Assembly: GCF_029227915.1 (NCBI RefSeq)
Contig: NC_079882.1
Span: forward strand, 14,656,501-14,716,500
Reading direction: 5' to 3'
DNA length: 60,000 nucleotides
Origin: Hydractinia symbiolongicarpus
Taxonomy: Eukaryota; Cnidaria; Hydrozoa; Anthoathecata; Hydractiniidae
This document shows, piece by piece, positions 41,187 through 52,680 of this stretch (position 1 is the stretch's first letter; every line of letters starts with the position of its first letter). A model generated the notes under the pieces. That model saw only the letters and a list, made by a program, of their open reading frames with translations. It was not told the DNA's origin and did no database searches. A program made the position numbers and the translations under genes.

Positions 41187-41240
41187 TTTATTTTATGCAA
41201 ATTCTGCATATTTACAATTTTGGCGATGGGCTGAAAAGAT

Positions 41241-42200
41241 GTGGTACGTGTTTTCAGGCGGCTGAATAATGTTTTTGAAAAGTATGAAAACTTGCCCTCG
41301 TTTATTTTGAAACCAAAACAAGTTCAATGTTTCGAGTATTTAGGAGAAGGACACCACGTTATAGCTGTTTTGCCTACAGGGTTTGGTAAATCGTTAATTT
41401 ATCAACTTTTACCCGACTTTGTTCCAGAACGAAAGGCAGAGGCGATATTGTACTTGTTGTCTTTTTTTTAACATCAATTATTCAAGATCAGCTAGTATGT
41501 TTAACTAAAGTAGGCATTGAATGTGGTTTCTTACAACTCGAAGACCAAGGTAATAGTCAGAAGTACGAACCCTTGTTTGAAGAGATTTGAATGATGCATC
41601 AAATTCTATTTTCAAAATTTCAAAAAGCATTGTTGCAGGCAAATGTAAAATTTTATTTGCACATCCAGAGTCCCTGTTATCAGATCAGGGAAGGAAAATA
41701 TTAAGATCAAAAATTGAGGAAAATGTTGTGGCTTGTGTGATAGGCAAGGCGCATTGTGTGGAATTATGGTAAGTGTAGCTAGCTAGCTAGCTAGCTTTCT
41801 TTGTAAACATAACGTATCAAAAATCTAGCTACATACATAGCTATTATATATAAAAATAATATGCCTTAAATATAGCAACTAAATATATATAAACAAACTA
41901 ATATACATTATATATCCATTTAAGAAAGTTTCACAAACAAAATATGTGTATATGTATAGCTATAATAATTGAATAATATAAATTTATCACATAATACGGT
42001 TAAGCTAAAAAATTGATGAATTACTGTATGTTATATCTAGGGGTGGAGAATTTCGTACAGAATTTCAATACTTATCAGTTTTCCAAGCATTCTTCCCTCA
42101 CAGTATCATGTTAGCTTTGACTGCAACTGCTTCACCCACAAAATTACGTAATTTTAAAAAAGCTTTGAAAATAGAAAATTGCAAAGTGGTTATGTTCTGC
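41241..42200 (+). pseudogene. RecQ-like helicase fragment with intron
   Basis: The first exon has KPKQVQCFEYLGEG and Walker A AVLPTGFGKSLIYQL, then a frameshift near 41460 and an in-frame TGA near 41588. Later come CKILFAHPESLLS and the motif II region reading IGKAHCVELW, where RecQ proteins have DEAH. A GTAAGT donor follows at 41770 and a plausible acceptor (TATATCTAG) precedes GGEFRTEF at about 42040, leading to motif III LALTATA. The presence of an intron means a DNA-level duplicate rather than a processed copy. The loss of the DE of DEAH confirms decay. Confidence 0.7.
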
Positions 42201-42660
42201 CCAGATTGCGAAAACGGCCTGTTTACAACCGGGACAGCCGGATTATGTACGCATGGTCCGATTATGTTTTTTTTGCACTGGTCATGTCGTGGTGACCGGA
42301 TTATGAACACTGATATAATGGCTGCCCAGGCAGGCTGTGATTGGCATTTTCTTCGAACTTTTGTGAATTAAACATTCTCTGGAAGATAGAACACCCCTAA
42401 AAACTAGACATGGCGAAAGAAATAAGTCTCGACGTAATTCTTAGTATAAAGTACTCTTGTAGTAAATACATTTCAACATAATATACATATTTTGAAGCAA
42501 CTAAATTTCACGGAACCTAAATTATTCTTTTTGCGGGAATTAAGTTTGGTGAAAAGTTATTAAACTTGCGAATCCCAAAATTTAGTATTTGTCACGAAAT
42601 TTCGTTTCATTTGAGAACAACAACAACTTTGCCACCAGGGCTATTTGCTTGTCAGCAGTG
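42201..42660. other. Non-coding AT-rich sequence
   Basis: Degenerate fragments with GATTATG and CCGGATTATG words related to the following minisatellite. No gene is seen. Confidence 0.4.
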
Positions 42661-43040
42661 ATGACGAATGATATAAAAGCGGTCGGCCCCGATTATATTT
42701 GTTCTATAAGTCTCGAATAATATTTGACTGTCATACATAACCCGACCTTCCCCGATTATGTGCGTTGGTTCTATAATAAGTGAGAAATAATATAAAAACA
42801 TCGTATATAAGCTGGTTCGCCCGGATTACGTTCGTTCTATAAGTCTCAAATAATATTTGACTGGCATACATAAGCTGACCTTCCCTGATTATGTGCGTTC
42901 TACAATAAGTGAGAAATAATATTAGACTGTCGTATACAAACTGGCCTGCCCTTATTATGTTCCTTTTATAAGTGCATAATATTTTTTTCTGAGTAATAAG
43001 CCAGCCTGTCCTGATTATGTATTTCCTGCCCTGTTCTTAA
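42661..43040. repeat. Minisatellite of about 65/130-bp units
   Basis: The phrase GTTCTATAAGTCTCAAATAA recurs with spacing of about 130 bases (near 42700 and 42832), alternating with GTTCTATAATAAGTGAGAAAT. Each half-unit also carries CCCCGATTATGTGCG-like words. At least five half-units are visible. Confidence 0.65.
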
Positions 43041-44554
<1,514 letters not shown>

Positions 44555-44590
44555 ACATATATATCATGTCCCCTGAACTATTCCAAAATT

Positions 44591-44839
44591 ATGGATATTT
44601 ATCAAGAGCTCGATATCAGAGACATTGAGCGCTACCCCTGGTATCTGTGTTCTATTCCAGATCACTGCAAAACAAAAGACATGTGTATCAAGGCTACTAG
44701 GTAGGATCCATGGTTGCTCAAGTATGTCCACAACCGTTTCAAGACCTTAGAAATGCGTATCAGAGCCGTTGAACGCAATCCCTTGATGTTCGAGTATGTT
44801 TCAGATCGTTTCAGAACCATGGTTACCCGAAGCCTTTAA
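44591..44839 (+). pseudogene. Short repeat protein resembling DUF4116-type repeats
   Basis: 82 codons with one in-frame TAG (44702-44704). Three repeats of the type 'PW-x-L-x-x-(I/V)PD-x-x-KT-x-(E/D)M' are visible: YPWYLCSIPDHCKTKDMCI, DPWLLKYVHNRFKTLEM and NPLMFEYVSDRFRTM. Such repeats occur in large DNA viruses and I recall them beside cnidarian Polinton genes. No counterpart lies left of copy 1. It sits directly before the Cys-rich gene (6 bases). Confidence 0.6.
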
Positions 44840-44845
44840 AAATAA

Positions 44846-45007
44846 ATGACTGAGTATTGTGATGAATGTGGGATTGAGCTCGATAAATATGATAGATGCA
44901 AGTGTGGACGGAGGTTAATTATATGCGGGAAAATGCTGTGTTGGCAGCATTACATGATGTTTATCACGTACAATGGTGGGTGCTGTCCTTGTAAAAGACC
45001 TAGTTAG
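44846..45007 (+). CDS. Small Cys-rich protein (53 aa), copy 2
   Basis: Same length and cysteine pattern as 24972-25133 (CDEC, CKCGRRL, LCW, CPC), with two additional cysteines here. AAAATAAATG start. It is one of the few open genes in this copy. Confidence 0.7.
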   Translation: MTEYCDECGIELDKYDRCKCGRRLIICGKMLCWQHYMMFITYNGGCCPCKRPS

Positions 45008-45032
45008 AGTCTAGTTTTCATAAATAAACGGG

Positions 45033-45636
45033 ATGTTTAAATTTTATGGAAATGATTTTGAAACAACGGCTTTTTATAGCAACCTAGCTGCATTTAACAT
45101 TTTGATATAAAGATCGAAAACATTGTACTTAGCGATCCAATACAAGCCAATAAAAAGCAAGGATGCTAGATTTGTGATTGGTTATAAAAATGATAATAGA
45201 ATTACCGCCCTACTAATCAGAACACCAGGGGGGGCTATATAGCAATGGAGCATCCCGCTATGATGATAGTTCCTCACTTACGATGTCATTTAACTTACAC
45301 AATCATCCTGAATGGCTTGAAAGGTATCAGAGTATATTGACATGGATAGAGAAACTGTACGGTAATGAATTCACTACCCCTCCAGGTAAAAAAGGCTATG
45401 TTAGTACCAAAGTAAAGGAATGGAATAGGGACATTAATACTGATTTTCATGATCAAGCAGTTCCGCTGAAGCAGCCCTGCGACTGCATCTGCATGTTAAA
45501 GCTATCAAGTATCTATCGTCAAGGGAATAGGAACCATCTGCAGGTTATGCTAGAAGAGTGTAAGTATAAACCGGTTCAACAATCCAGGACACGACACCTT
45601 GATTCAGATGATGAGGAATCGTTCACTGTAGTGTAA
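45033..45636 (+). pseudogene. Putative ssDNA-binding protein, frameshifted copy
   Basis: It starts MFKFYGNDFE. Frame is lost after about 25 codons and again near the GGGGGG run at 45229. The last 117 codons (from 45283) are open and match copy 1, including GYVSTKVKEW, TDFHD and EECKYKPV with the acidic tail DSDDEE. Confidence 0.65.
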
Positions 45637-45641
45637 TAAAC

Positions 45642-45907
45642 ATGAAGGATTTGAAAAGAGAAGCGAGAGAATTAGGGATAAGTGGGTTTTCAACCCTTAA
45701 GAAATCTGATCCTATCGCTGCTATTCACAAAGTAAAATATATAGATACTGCAACGCAGACCGATGGTCCTTATTGCAAGCTATGTGTCGATATAGCATCC
45801 TAGAGGAGTACATCAGAGGCTTGGAAGCGAAGCAAAAACGAACTGTAATATACGACGGTGATTTTATGATTGATGCAACTACTGGTGAAATACTTGGTGT
45901 CATTTAA
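45642..45907 (+). pseudogene. SAP/Rho_N-like small protein, frameshifted copy
   Basis: It starts MKDLKREARELGISGFSTLK five bases after the previous stop. A small deletion near 45795 breaks the frame; the conserved end (YDGDFMIDATTGEILGV) is in another frame. The stop lies in the following hairpin, as in copy 1. Confidence 0.65.
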
Positions 45908-45930
45908 TGTTTTGTAAAAAAACATTAAAT
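45902..45930. terminator. Perfect 12-bp hairpin between convergent genes
   Basis: ATTTAATGTTTT / AAAACATTAAAT around a 5-base loop. Same position as 26089-26114 in copy 1 but with a different arm sequence. Confidence 0.6.
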
Positions 45931-45952
45931 TATAAATAAGTCGGCGGCTCAT

Positions 45953-46505
45953 CTAGATACCGCTTACATGTTGAACAGATTCAAGTTTTTTCATAAACTC
46001 TTGTTTGCCCTCCTCACGCCCTTTCGCAACTAGCTGTTGTCTCTCTCGTTCATTAAGCGATTCTACGATTTTTCCTGGTTCTCTGACGCGTTTGCTCCTT
46101 GAGCAGCATAGAGCGTTGCTTTTCCTGCATAATTAAGCTAAATTCATAATCACTAATAACCCCATTCTCCACAGCTCTACTGATAAGGTCGATAACGGAA
46201 TTGAGTTTGGTCTCCGCCAGCAATCTTATACCCTCGTGCTTCTTGCTTTTGACATTTAACCTTTTACCAGTATTTTTCGGACCTGCTTGGCCCAATCCCA
46301 CGTCTAAGGTGATGCCACCCATGGCTACGGCCAATAGCACACCAATTCCGGATAGCATGCTACCAATCGCGACCCCGAAGTAATGACACTAACGGCCAGC
46401 AGACCATGATCGGTGTATCTAACCCACGTGCCGTGCATTTTGAACTTTTTTGCAAGCTTGTTCCGCTCCAACCTCGTCCCCAGGTCATCTTGTATCTTTT
46501 CTGAC
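45953..46505 (-). pseudogene. Polinton-associated membrane protein, truncated copy
   Basis: It matches 26134-26775: the AVAMGGITLDVGLGQAG glycine region and KKHEGIRLLAETKLNSVIDL are clear, with frameshifts near 46075 and 46378. The N-terminal end is cut off by the foreign segment from 46506. Confidence 0.65.
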
Positions 46506-47370
46506 CCCGGGACGGCGATACGAACATGGGCCTGGAGGAGGCTGGTCCGATAAGAAACCTGATTGGCGCGGATATGTCAAATAATTATTGCGTCATACAA
46601 AACATTTTGGCGAGGCGGCGAGTCTGTGACCAACAGGAGGAAGCTGTTAGTATTAAAATGGCGCAGATGTATCAGCAGTATCAGCAGTATCAGCAGTATC
46701 AAGTTTTTTCCAAAGTGAAAAATTTAATAAAAAGCATTACTAAGCAATGAGAGTATAAAATAAGACATCATAAAGTAATACTGCTTACATGACAATATTT
46801 CAATAGCTGGGAATGTTTAATAAAGCTAAAAAAGTAGCTAGCTAGTACACTATACCTAGCTAACTATCAAGATAAGAACAAAAGAAAGAAACTCAACTTG
46901 TTTCCAAGTGGTCAAGTTTAATTTGAAGCTTTTTGCAAAGAATGACGTTGCATAAAATTGCCGCCCATGTCCTTTATAGACAAGATAATTTTGCACAAAA
47001 TATCGAAAATGTTTTTTTTTTACAAAATATGTATACATTACGTTTTAAATTATATCAGGTTGTTATTAGTGGGCATGTTTTATTACCTTATATGCTTTGG
47101 TTACTATAAAAGATATAAAAAGCCAGTAGGTTAACCGTCGGAGCCATTTTATTATTGAATGCACATTTATCCGGCCTAATTCAGGAAAATGCAAAGTGCA
47201 ATAGCTTCAGTAAAAAAATAAAGTTATTGACTTGAAACTTGTTAAGGAGTACTTTTAAACCAATCTGATAAAATATAATTTTACACGAGGCATAAAAAAT
47301 TTACAAAGCCATTTTGAGGAAAAGAAAAAGGTGTACTCGTCATTAACACGTAGCCTGTAGAGTCCATTTT
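46506..47370. other. Segment not related to copy 1
   Basis: About 865 bases between the broken membrane and penton-like genes. It replaces the middle and C-terminus of the penton-like gene and the N-terminus of the membrane gene. It is AT-rich with TAGCTAGC words like region 1. A 74-codon frame (46526-46750) contains four QQY repeats from a CAGTATCAG tract. No known element end identified. Confidence 0.5.
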
Positions 47371-47634
47371 TCAGAAAAAAAGTTGTACCTTGCCCTGTGC
47401 TTGACTGTAGACGATACTCGCTAAATCCTCGATCTTGTACAACTCATTCATTATTTCAATTCGAGTAACCATCTGATCGGGCCCTACCTTACGGATAGTA
47501 AAATCGTTGTTACTGTAGAGGTTCAGCCACGTAGGCCTGATACTGATGGATTTTAAAGCGATCCTAGTGTCCTGCCCTAGGTAGTCCTCAGATATCGTAG
47601 GTTTCTCTATATCTGTGACATACAGTTGTTTCAT
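47371..47634 (-). pseudogene. Putative penton protein, N-terminal fragment
   Basis: 87 codons, MKQLYVTDIEKPTISEDYLG to about QAQGKVQLFF, collinear with the start of 26776-27456; the remainder is absent. The divergent 17-bp start region with the next gene is retained. Confidence 0.65.
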
Positions 47635-47651
47635 GTTTCTTTAAAGAAAGA

Positions 47652-48727
47652 ATGAGTATATATTCGTACAACCCACGCGCAAAGTATGCCCCTAATCATG
47701 GCAGGTATTTGAAACGGCTTAAAGGCTCGGATCTCATAGTGCAGGATATAGTAATAGACGCGAAGGGGTCCTCATTCAAAGTAAAATTCCCTGATATTTT
47801 CGTATTCTACGTGTTCCATAGTAACCCTCGGTTGATGAATGGAGGACTCATCCATTTAGCATTTGGTCGACACAATTGAATTTTGCGGTATTTTGCGCTA
47901 CATCGGCTTGTGGGATATCAATGCAGCACTTTAATTCTCCTTTACCGCTCGTGCGCGCCGTTTACCGATTCCATATATACTTCCAAATTCGGAAGATCCT
48001 CGAAGAGCTAGAGATTCCTTTACCAGGCTCTTCCCACTTTAATCTTTTGAATAACCCCTTCAATAAGCAAAAGCTCCAGCAATTAGCACGTGAATTTAGA
48101 GTATCTCCAAATGAGCAAGAATGGAAAAATGAGAGTATTTTTAGCTCCTGGCAGGCCAAACGAAAAGACTTCACCGGCAGTGAGCTTTCGTATTTCGATG
48201 CTGGATCCTGGAGCAGGTGGATCATCGAAAATAGTCAGGGTCTTACACGTATTGGTATTGAAAAGTTATCGCAAAGTGTACGATGCTACGCGTATTTGAT
48301 TTTGGAGTCCCAAGCCAATGCGCGATCAGGAATGATTGGTAATCAAGGCAGTTCTATCGACGCCCAACGGCTATACCTCACGACCTTTGAACAGCGGGTT
48401 ATAAGACCCGCGTCGCTGAATAGGGAGATCAGCATATTGGGTTTACATGATCCCCTCAGATATGAACCTGAGGATCGGGAATGTCCAAGGATTTAACAAC
48501 AAGATCCTGATCAGTCAGGACCACTTCAAGATTGGTATCAATCCCAATATTAACGCTCCGCATGCTGTTACCATACCAAGGAAACAGGTACATGATATAC
48601 CAAAGGTACATGATATACCCCTCCATCCACCATCCTCCGAGGAAGCTGCTGTTCATGAGGATACCAAAGCCACGCTGGTTACGGTAGGAGTAGGACTTTC
48701 CTCGCATATATATGGATGAAGAAATAG
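47652..48727 (+). pseudogene. Putative structural/tail-anchored protein, frameshifted copy
   Basis: It starts MSIYSYNPRAKYAPNHGRYL. Three open stretches in different frames (47652, 47876, 48447) cover the full gene, including the roughly 200 bases missing from copy 1 (FDAGSWSRWIIENSQGLTRI region). It ends at the degraded C-terminal membrane helix. Its coding length of about 350 codons is the best estimate of the family's size. Confidence 0.6.
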
Positions 48728-48756
48728 GTCTAATGTGTTTTATCAACATACTAGAC
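48728..48756. terminator. Inverted repeat between convergent genes
   Basis: GTCTAATGTGTT / CAACATACTAGAC with two mismatches; same junction as 28485-28512. Confidence 0.5.
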
Positions 48757-48759
48757 TCT

Positions 48760-49582
48760 TCATCGATTCTTACTCCTCCTATTACTCACATAAGCCACCA
48801 CGATACCTACAGCACCTGCTATGGCCATGTACAGATGCTTTGCCATAAATTCCACGACTTTAGCGGCTACTCGGAAGAAGAATGACACGATCGTACCAAT
48901 TATCCCTGGCAGAGCAGCACCTGCCTTCCCTGCTAGATATTTAAGGAATTTTCCCAATCTCTCCAGCTGCTTTTGAACAAACCCTTTGCTACCACCACTT
49001 CCTCCTGTACTTCCTACGGCGCTTGTGCTTTCTCCAGTAACAGCGAGCACGATGGTGGATATTAATAAGCCCACAGCTGAGAAAATGCTGGCAATTGTTA
49101 TACCCTGCTCTTTGAACAAAATGGTCAATTTCTCCCGCAAGGATGTATCATCTCCGCGATTTTCATCAATGTCTCTTTGATGTGTAGCAGCTGGCTCTGA
49201 GTGTCATATGATAGTAAACCATGCGCTTTTGCCGTTGCCTCCTTTTGATCACGTAGTCGTTCCAAGTCTTTATTGGCCTTGGCTATATCCCTGTCCCAGA
49301 TAGCTAGCTGTTCCTCGGATGCCCCGGGTGTGGCCTTCTTGCTCTCGAGCTTTTTCGCCTGGGTTCTGCTTTGTCGATCTCACTGTCGTAGAAGACCATC
49401 TTGCCCTTTAAGTGCTTGAGGTTACCACGTAACGTTTGAAGCTCGCGATTTAACCCTCTTCTTTCACGCTCTGTGATATTCCCGCCAAAGAAGGTATCTC
49501 CGATGAGGCTCCGTGTCATCGAGCAAGTTTTCAAATAGCGGCAGCATCTCGATGTCATCAGCCTTTTTATTGACATTATTCA
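48760..49582 (-). pseudogene. Coiled-coil membrane protein, frameshifted copy
   Basis: It matches 28519-29118 and part of 29084-29677. The membrane region is well preserved (TIASIFSAVGLLISTIVLAV; IAGAVGIVVAYV). Frame changes near 49145 and 49340 and a cut at about 49582 join it to the capsid remnant. Here too the upstream and downstream frames change phase at the same region as in copy 1. Confidence 0.6.
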
Positions 49583-50316
49583 ATTTCAATCCACGATAGG
49601 CTACAGTTCGTTTTACATTTCGCTTCATACGATCAAGTCATCAAGTATGCTGGTACACCAGCCGCGGGCTCAACCGCAGCCAAAGCAGCTGACGCTACAT
49701 ACAAAATCCCTAACATTTCGCACGAGTTTGAAAAATTAGTAAATGAGGATCTGGCGAGCGCTATGATGTCGCGTTATTCCAGGCTTGCTTTGCCCTACGA
49801 ACGAGTTTTGAGGAGTAAAGTGGTGACTATAAAGAAAAGTGATACATCCTACAATCTCCAAGTCTATACCCCTGTTAAATCCTTGGTGGGTATATTACTA
49901 ATATTCGTCGATCCTGGAGTATCCAAGGCTTATGCGGGTGTCAATGAGCAATTCTACAATCCCAAAATCGAGAAGATTTCTGTCACGGTGGAGGGTGAGC
50001 CCAATGAGCTGTATTCACATGCTATGCTCCCTCGAGATCATTTGCAGCAGATCGTTGAATTATTTGGGTGCCATGATGGTGAAGTGACCATAGGTCAATT
50101 TTTCACCGAGCGCTATGCACCATTCATTGATTTCAGGTCAACACCTGATCGGGGCCTACATGGTAGTGGGCGGCCTCTACAAAGGTTATCGACGGTATAA
50201 CCCTGCACATGACGAAAAAAGCGGATGGCAATGGAGATATTAGGTGCTATGTCTTCCTTATCCAAGACGCGCAATTAAACATCCTGGATGGCAGGTTCCA
50301 CAGTGTAGAATATTAA
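49583..50316 (+). pseudogene. Major capsid protein, C-terminal half only
   Basis: Homology to 29893-31167 starts at about residue 190. The open part (49763-50200) is over 90 percent identical by eye at the DNA level. Frameshifts near 49630 and 50190 (one base lost in the ATCGACGG region). The N-terminal half and the divergent promoter are deleted. Confidence 0.75.
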
Positions 50317-50331
50317 GAGATCAAAATTTGT

Positions 50332-50356
50332 TTTTGTAGGCCTTGGTTCTACAAAA
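50332..50356 (+). terminator. TTTTGTAG/CTACAAAA hairpin after the capsid gene
   Basis: Perfect 8-bp arms around GCCTTGGTT. Its 3' arm touches the AAAATAAATG start of the next gene. Confidence 0.55.
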
Positions 50357-50359
50357 TAA

Positions 50360-50758
50360 ATGGCAACTAAAGCAGTTCTTGCTGGAGGAGCATTGATCAA
50401 TACTCTGGCTTTCAGTGGGTCACATTTTTTGTTCAGCAAACTCAGTGTGCACAGCGAGGAAGAAAGGAAACATCATGATTTAGCAGTTGAAAAGCTTCAA
50501 GCTGCCCAAGCCTAATGGGTAAGGGATAGGCAAGCAAAGATTGATGCATACAATAAGAGAAGGGAGGAACAAAGGTAAGCTGGGGAGAGTCTCAAGGAGC
50601 TCGACGAGGGAATGCGGGAGAATTTTATTGCAACCATAGAGAAGGCCCCAAAGCTCTCAGATTTTTACACACCTAGCAAAGGCCAAAAAGATGGTGAATT
50701 CGCTTTTATAGTGGGATTGTTGGCCTTGCTAGGCCTTGCGTCTTACAAATCGGCATAG
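50360..50758 (+). pseudogene. Small capsid-adjacent protein, two in-frame stops
   Basis: 132 codons in one frame with TAA at 50513-50515 (copy-specific) and TAA at 50576-50578 (shared with copy 1 at the same codon). It shows the full C-terminus (LSDFYTPS, then GLLALLGLASYKSA, a membrane end) that copy 1 lost. Confidence 0.65.
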
Positions 50759-50766
50759 ATATATGT

Positions 50767-50796
50767 TTTTCGACATTTAATAAAAGATGTCGAAAA
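50767..50796 (+). promoter_or_regulatory. Hairpin enclosing the integrase start codon
   Basis: TTTTCGACAT / ATGTCGAAAA, perfect 10-bp arms with loop TTAATAAAAG. The integrase ATG (50787) is the first codon of the 3' arm and the loop carries the AATAAAAG start element. It could be both the end signal of the previous gene and a control of the integrase start. Confidence 0.5.
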
Positions 50797-51785
50797 CAAA
50801 AGCACATATCATTACCGGGGAGGAAGCTGAAAAGCTAAGTGAAATCTACTATTCTCCAGAAAATCTCTGGAATGGACAGAAAGCGATCAAACTGCTCGCT
50901 GAAAATTCTGGCCTTTTAAAAAAGAGAGTTATGCACTGGCTGAGTCGTCAGTTGCTCTTGCTCAGGCATATTCGAGGGCCAAAGCGTATCAATTACCCTC
51001 ATTTCACCATAACGAGACCCAATGAGATGCACCAGTTTGATCTCTTATACATGCCACATGATAAATTGTATGGTAATACGTACAAATATATCGTCACAGG
51101 CATTGACGTGGCCTCGAGGTATAAGGTGGCAAGACTGCTACGTCGCAAGAAAGCTAGTGAAGTAGCTGACATGCTACAAGGCCGGACCTCTCCGCTATCC
51201 TCAACAATTCCAATGCGATAATGGGTCAGAGTTTAAGTCTGATGTGACCAAGCTGTTAGAAGCCAAAGGTGTCAATATTAAAAGGGAACTACTAAATATC
51301 ACCATACGTTCACAGCGTTCGTGGAGTCCTTCAACAAAGTACTCGCGGAAAGGCTCTTCAAACCTCAAGATGCGCAAGAGCTTGCCTCTAACGAAACTAG
51401 TACCACATGGGTCAAACACCTATACAATATTGTAAAAAGCATGAATAATACCAAGACCGTCATGATCGACATGAAACCTTCGAAAGCGATCAAGCTCGAT
51501 GATGTGCCACTTGCAAAAAGCGATGGCCATCTTGTAGAAAAGCCTCTACCTGATGATGGCCTATACTTGTACTTGCTGCAACCCGGCGAAGAACATGGTG
51601 ATGCTAAAAGACGCGCGACCGATACTTGGTGGAGCAAAAAGACGTATAGACTCGATCGTATTGTGACTGGTACACGTCTCCTGTACTATTTAAAAGACGT
51701 GCCTGATCGAAGCTTCGTCTCTGAAGAACTCATGCTAATACCAGAAGATATTGAAGTACCTCCGGAGTATGTTAAGGAATGGTAA
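50787..51785 (+). pseudogene. rve-family integrase, frameshifted, N-terminus present
   Basis: It starts MSKTKAHIITGEEAEKLSEI and includes an HTH-like NGQKAIKLLAENSGLLKK segment before the DDE core (MHQFDLLYMP, CDNGSEFKSD, FVESFNK). An 11-base deletion near 51175 and the one-base frameshift near 51285, shared with copy 1, break it. The C-terminal 154 codons from 51321 are open. Comparison with copy 1 gives the complete domain layout. Confidence 0.8.
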
Positions 51786-51799
51786 ATTTCTCGATTAGG

Positions 51800-51872
51800 A
51801 TGACCGTTTGACCAGTTCCCCCGTACCGGAGGACTTGCTCAGTTGCCACTTGTGGGTGTAATGTTTTGTGGC
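51800..51872 (-). pseudogene. Remnant of BRO-N gene
   Basis: About 70 bases matching 33058-33125 of copy 1 (ACCAGTTC...GTTGCCACTTGTG). It shows that the BRO-N gene was once present here too and was mostly deleted. Confidence 0.55.
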
Positions 51873-51874
51873 AG

Positions 51875-51901
51875 TTAACGTGAACCTGTGGTTCACGTTA
51901 A
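51875..51901. terminator. Perfect 12-bp hairpin after integrase
   Basis: TTAACGTGAACC / GGTTCACGTTAA with loop TGT, between convergent gene ends (51785 and 51924). Confidence 0.6.
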
Positions 51902-51923
51902 TACCTACCCGAGAAAGATCTCT

Positions 51924-52494
51924 TTAATCATCGTCGGAGTCATCATCATCGCTGGAGTCAATCGGATGAAGGCGGGTATAATCATAAGGATGTAGGGTGT
52001 AGAATGGATAGCCACAGACGATTCCCTTGATAACATTTGCCTCGTTATCAGTGTCATCGATATCGACTAGGCGCCTATCCTGAATTTGAATTTTTAATAT
52101 CTCACCAATTTTCTCCAAGTCTGCCAGAGGTGCTTTAGGTGCTTATCCTTTATGATTTCATAGCAAATTACCCCCCCCCCCCCCCCCCCCACTCGTTAAC
52201 GTTCGCTGATACAATATGCAGACCCCTGCGATCCTCAATATCGTACTCGAGCACTTCATCCTCCTCCTCACACGCAATTGTCGCCCAAGGCTTCTTTCCT
52301 GATTGCACTCTATCTAAAAGCTCATCATTATCCAGGTGTATAAAACCCTCCCAGTAGTAGTCATTTCGATAACTAAAATTCTCCAAACACTGTGAACAAT
52401 AACCGGTAGTGGAACCTGCATTGATACATCAACTCAGAACCGGTACCGTCACATCGTAATACTTTGTAAATTGCTGACTCTGTACGTTTTCCAT
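51924..52494 (-). pseudogene. Acidic accessory protein found only in copy 2
   Basis: It starts MENVQSQQFTKYYDVT at 52494, breaks at a TGA within about 22 codons, resumes (YWEGFIHLDNDELLDRVQSG, VLEYDIEDRRGLHIVSANVNEW), is broken again by the C20 tract, and ends with PFYTLHPYDYTRLHPIDSSD and a poly-Asp tail. It occupies the slot of BRO-N in copy 1. No family recognised; the acidic tail could mimic DNA or bind basic proteins. Confidence 0.5.
52171..52190. repeat. C20 homopolymer
   Basis: Twenty C in a row inside the acidic gene, where copy-number change would shift frame. Other poly-C/G tracts occur at 53399, 34476, 9487 and 11662. Their length may be a sequencing artefact. Confidence 0.8.
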
Positions 52495-52554
52495 TTTTCT
52501 TTAACGCTTAATTGTATATTGAGATGTTTTGAAACGGTCAATATATAACTTTCC

Positions 52555-52680
52555 CAATTATATTCCAACCAGGATGTATGACATTAGAACAGTTGACATT
52601 AATATGAAAAAATAAATGGTGTTCCTCTGATACATTATCCTTTCCAGTACATCACGAAGATCTTCATCAAGAGCCTCATG
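52555..52680 (-). pseudogene. Remnant of small coiled-coil tail-anchored gene
   Basis: It resembles 33280-33400 of copy 1 (CCAACCAGG...ATGAAAAAATA...CATCACGAAG), then jumps directly into the ATPase at 52681. Confidence 0.5.

Larger units (their letters stand above)
24955..41190. mobile_element. Polinton/adintovirus-like element, copy 1
   Basis: About 16 kb with the defining gene set: protein-primed B-family polymerase, rve integrase, packaging ATPase and double-jelly-roll-type capsid protein, plus penton-like, membrane and nuclease genes on both strands. Base composition is visibly less AT-rich than the flanks. Gene junctions are tight, with hairpins, and starts share an AATAAATG context. 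I could not identify terminal inverted repeats or a target duplication, so the limits are those of the outermost genes and the palindrome at 41164-41186. Several genes are broken: an endogenous, decayed copy. Confidence 0.85.

Noticed and set aside
24955-41190. Terminal inverted repeats and 6-bp target duplication expected of a Polinton
   Set aside because: I compared sequence around 24.9 kb with 41.1-41.3 kb by eye and found no convincing inverted match; ends may be deleted.
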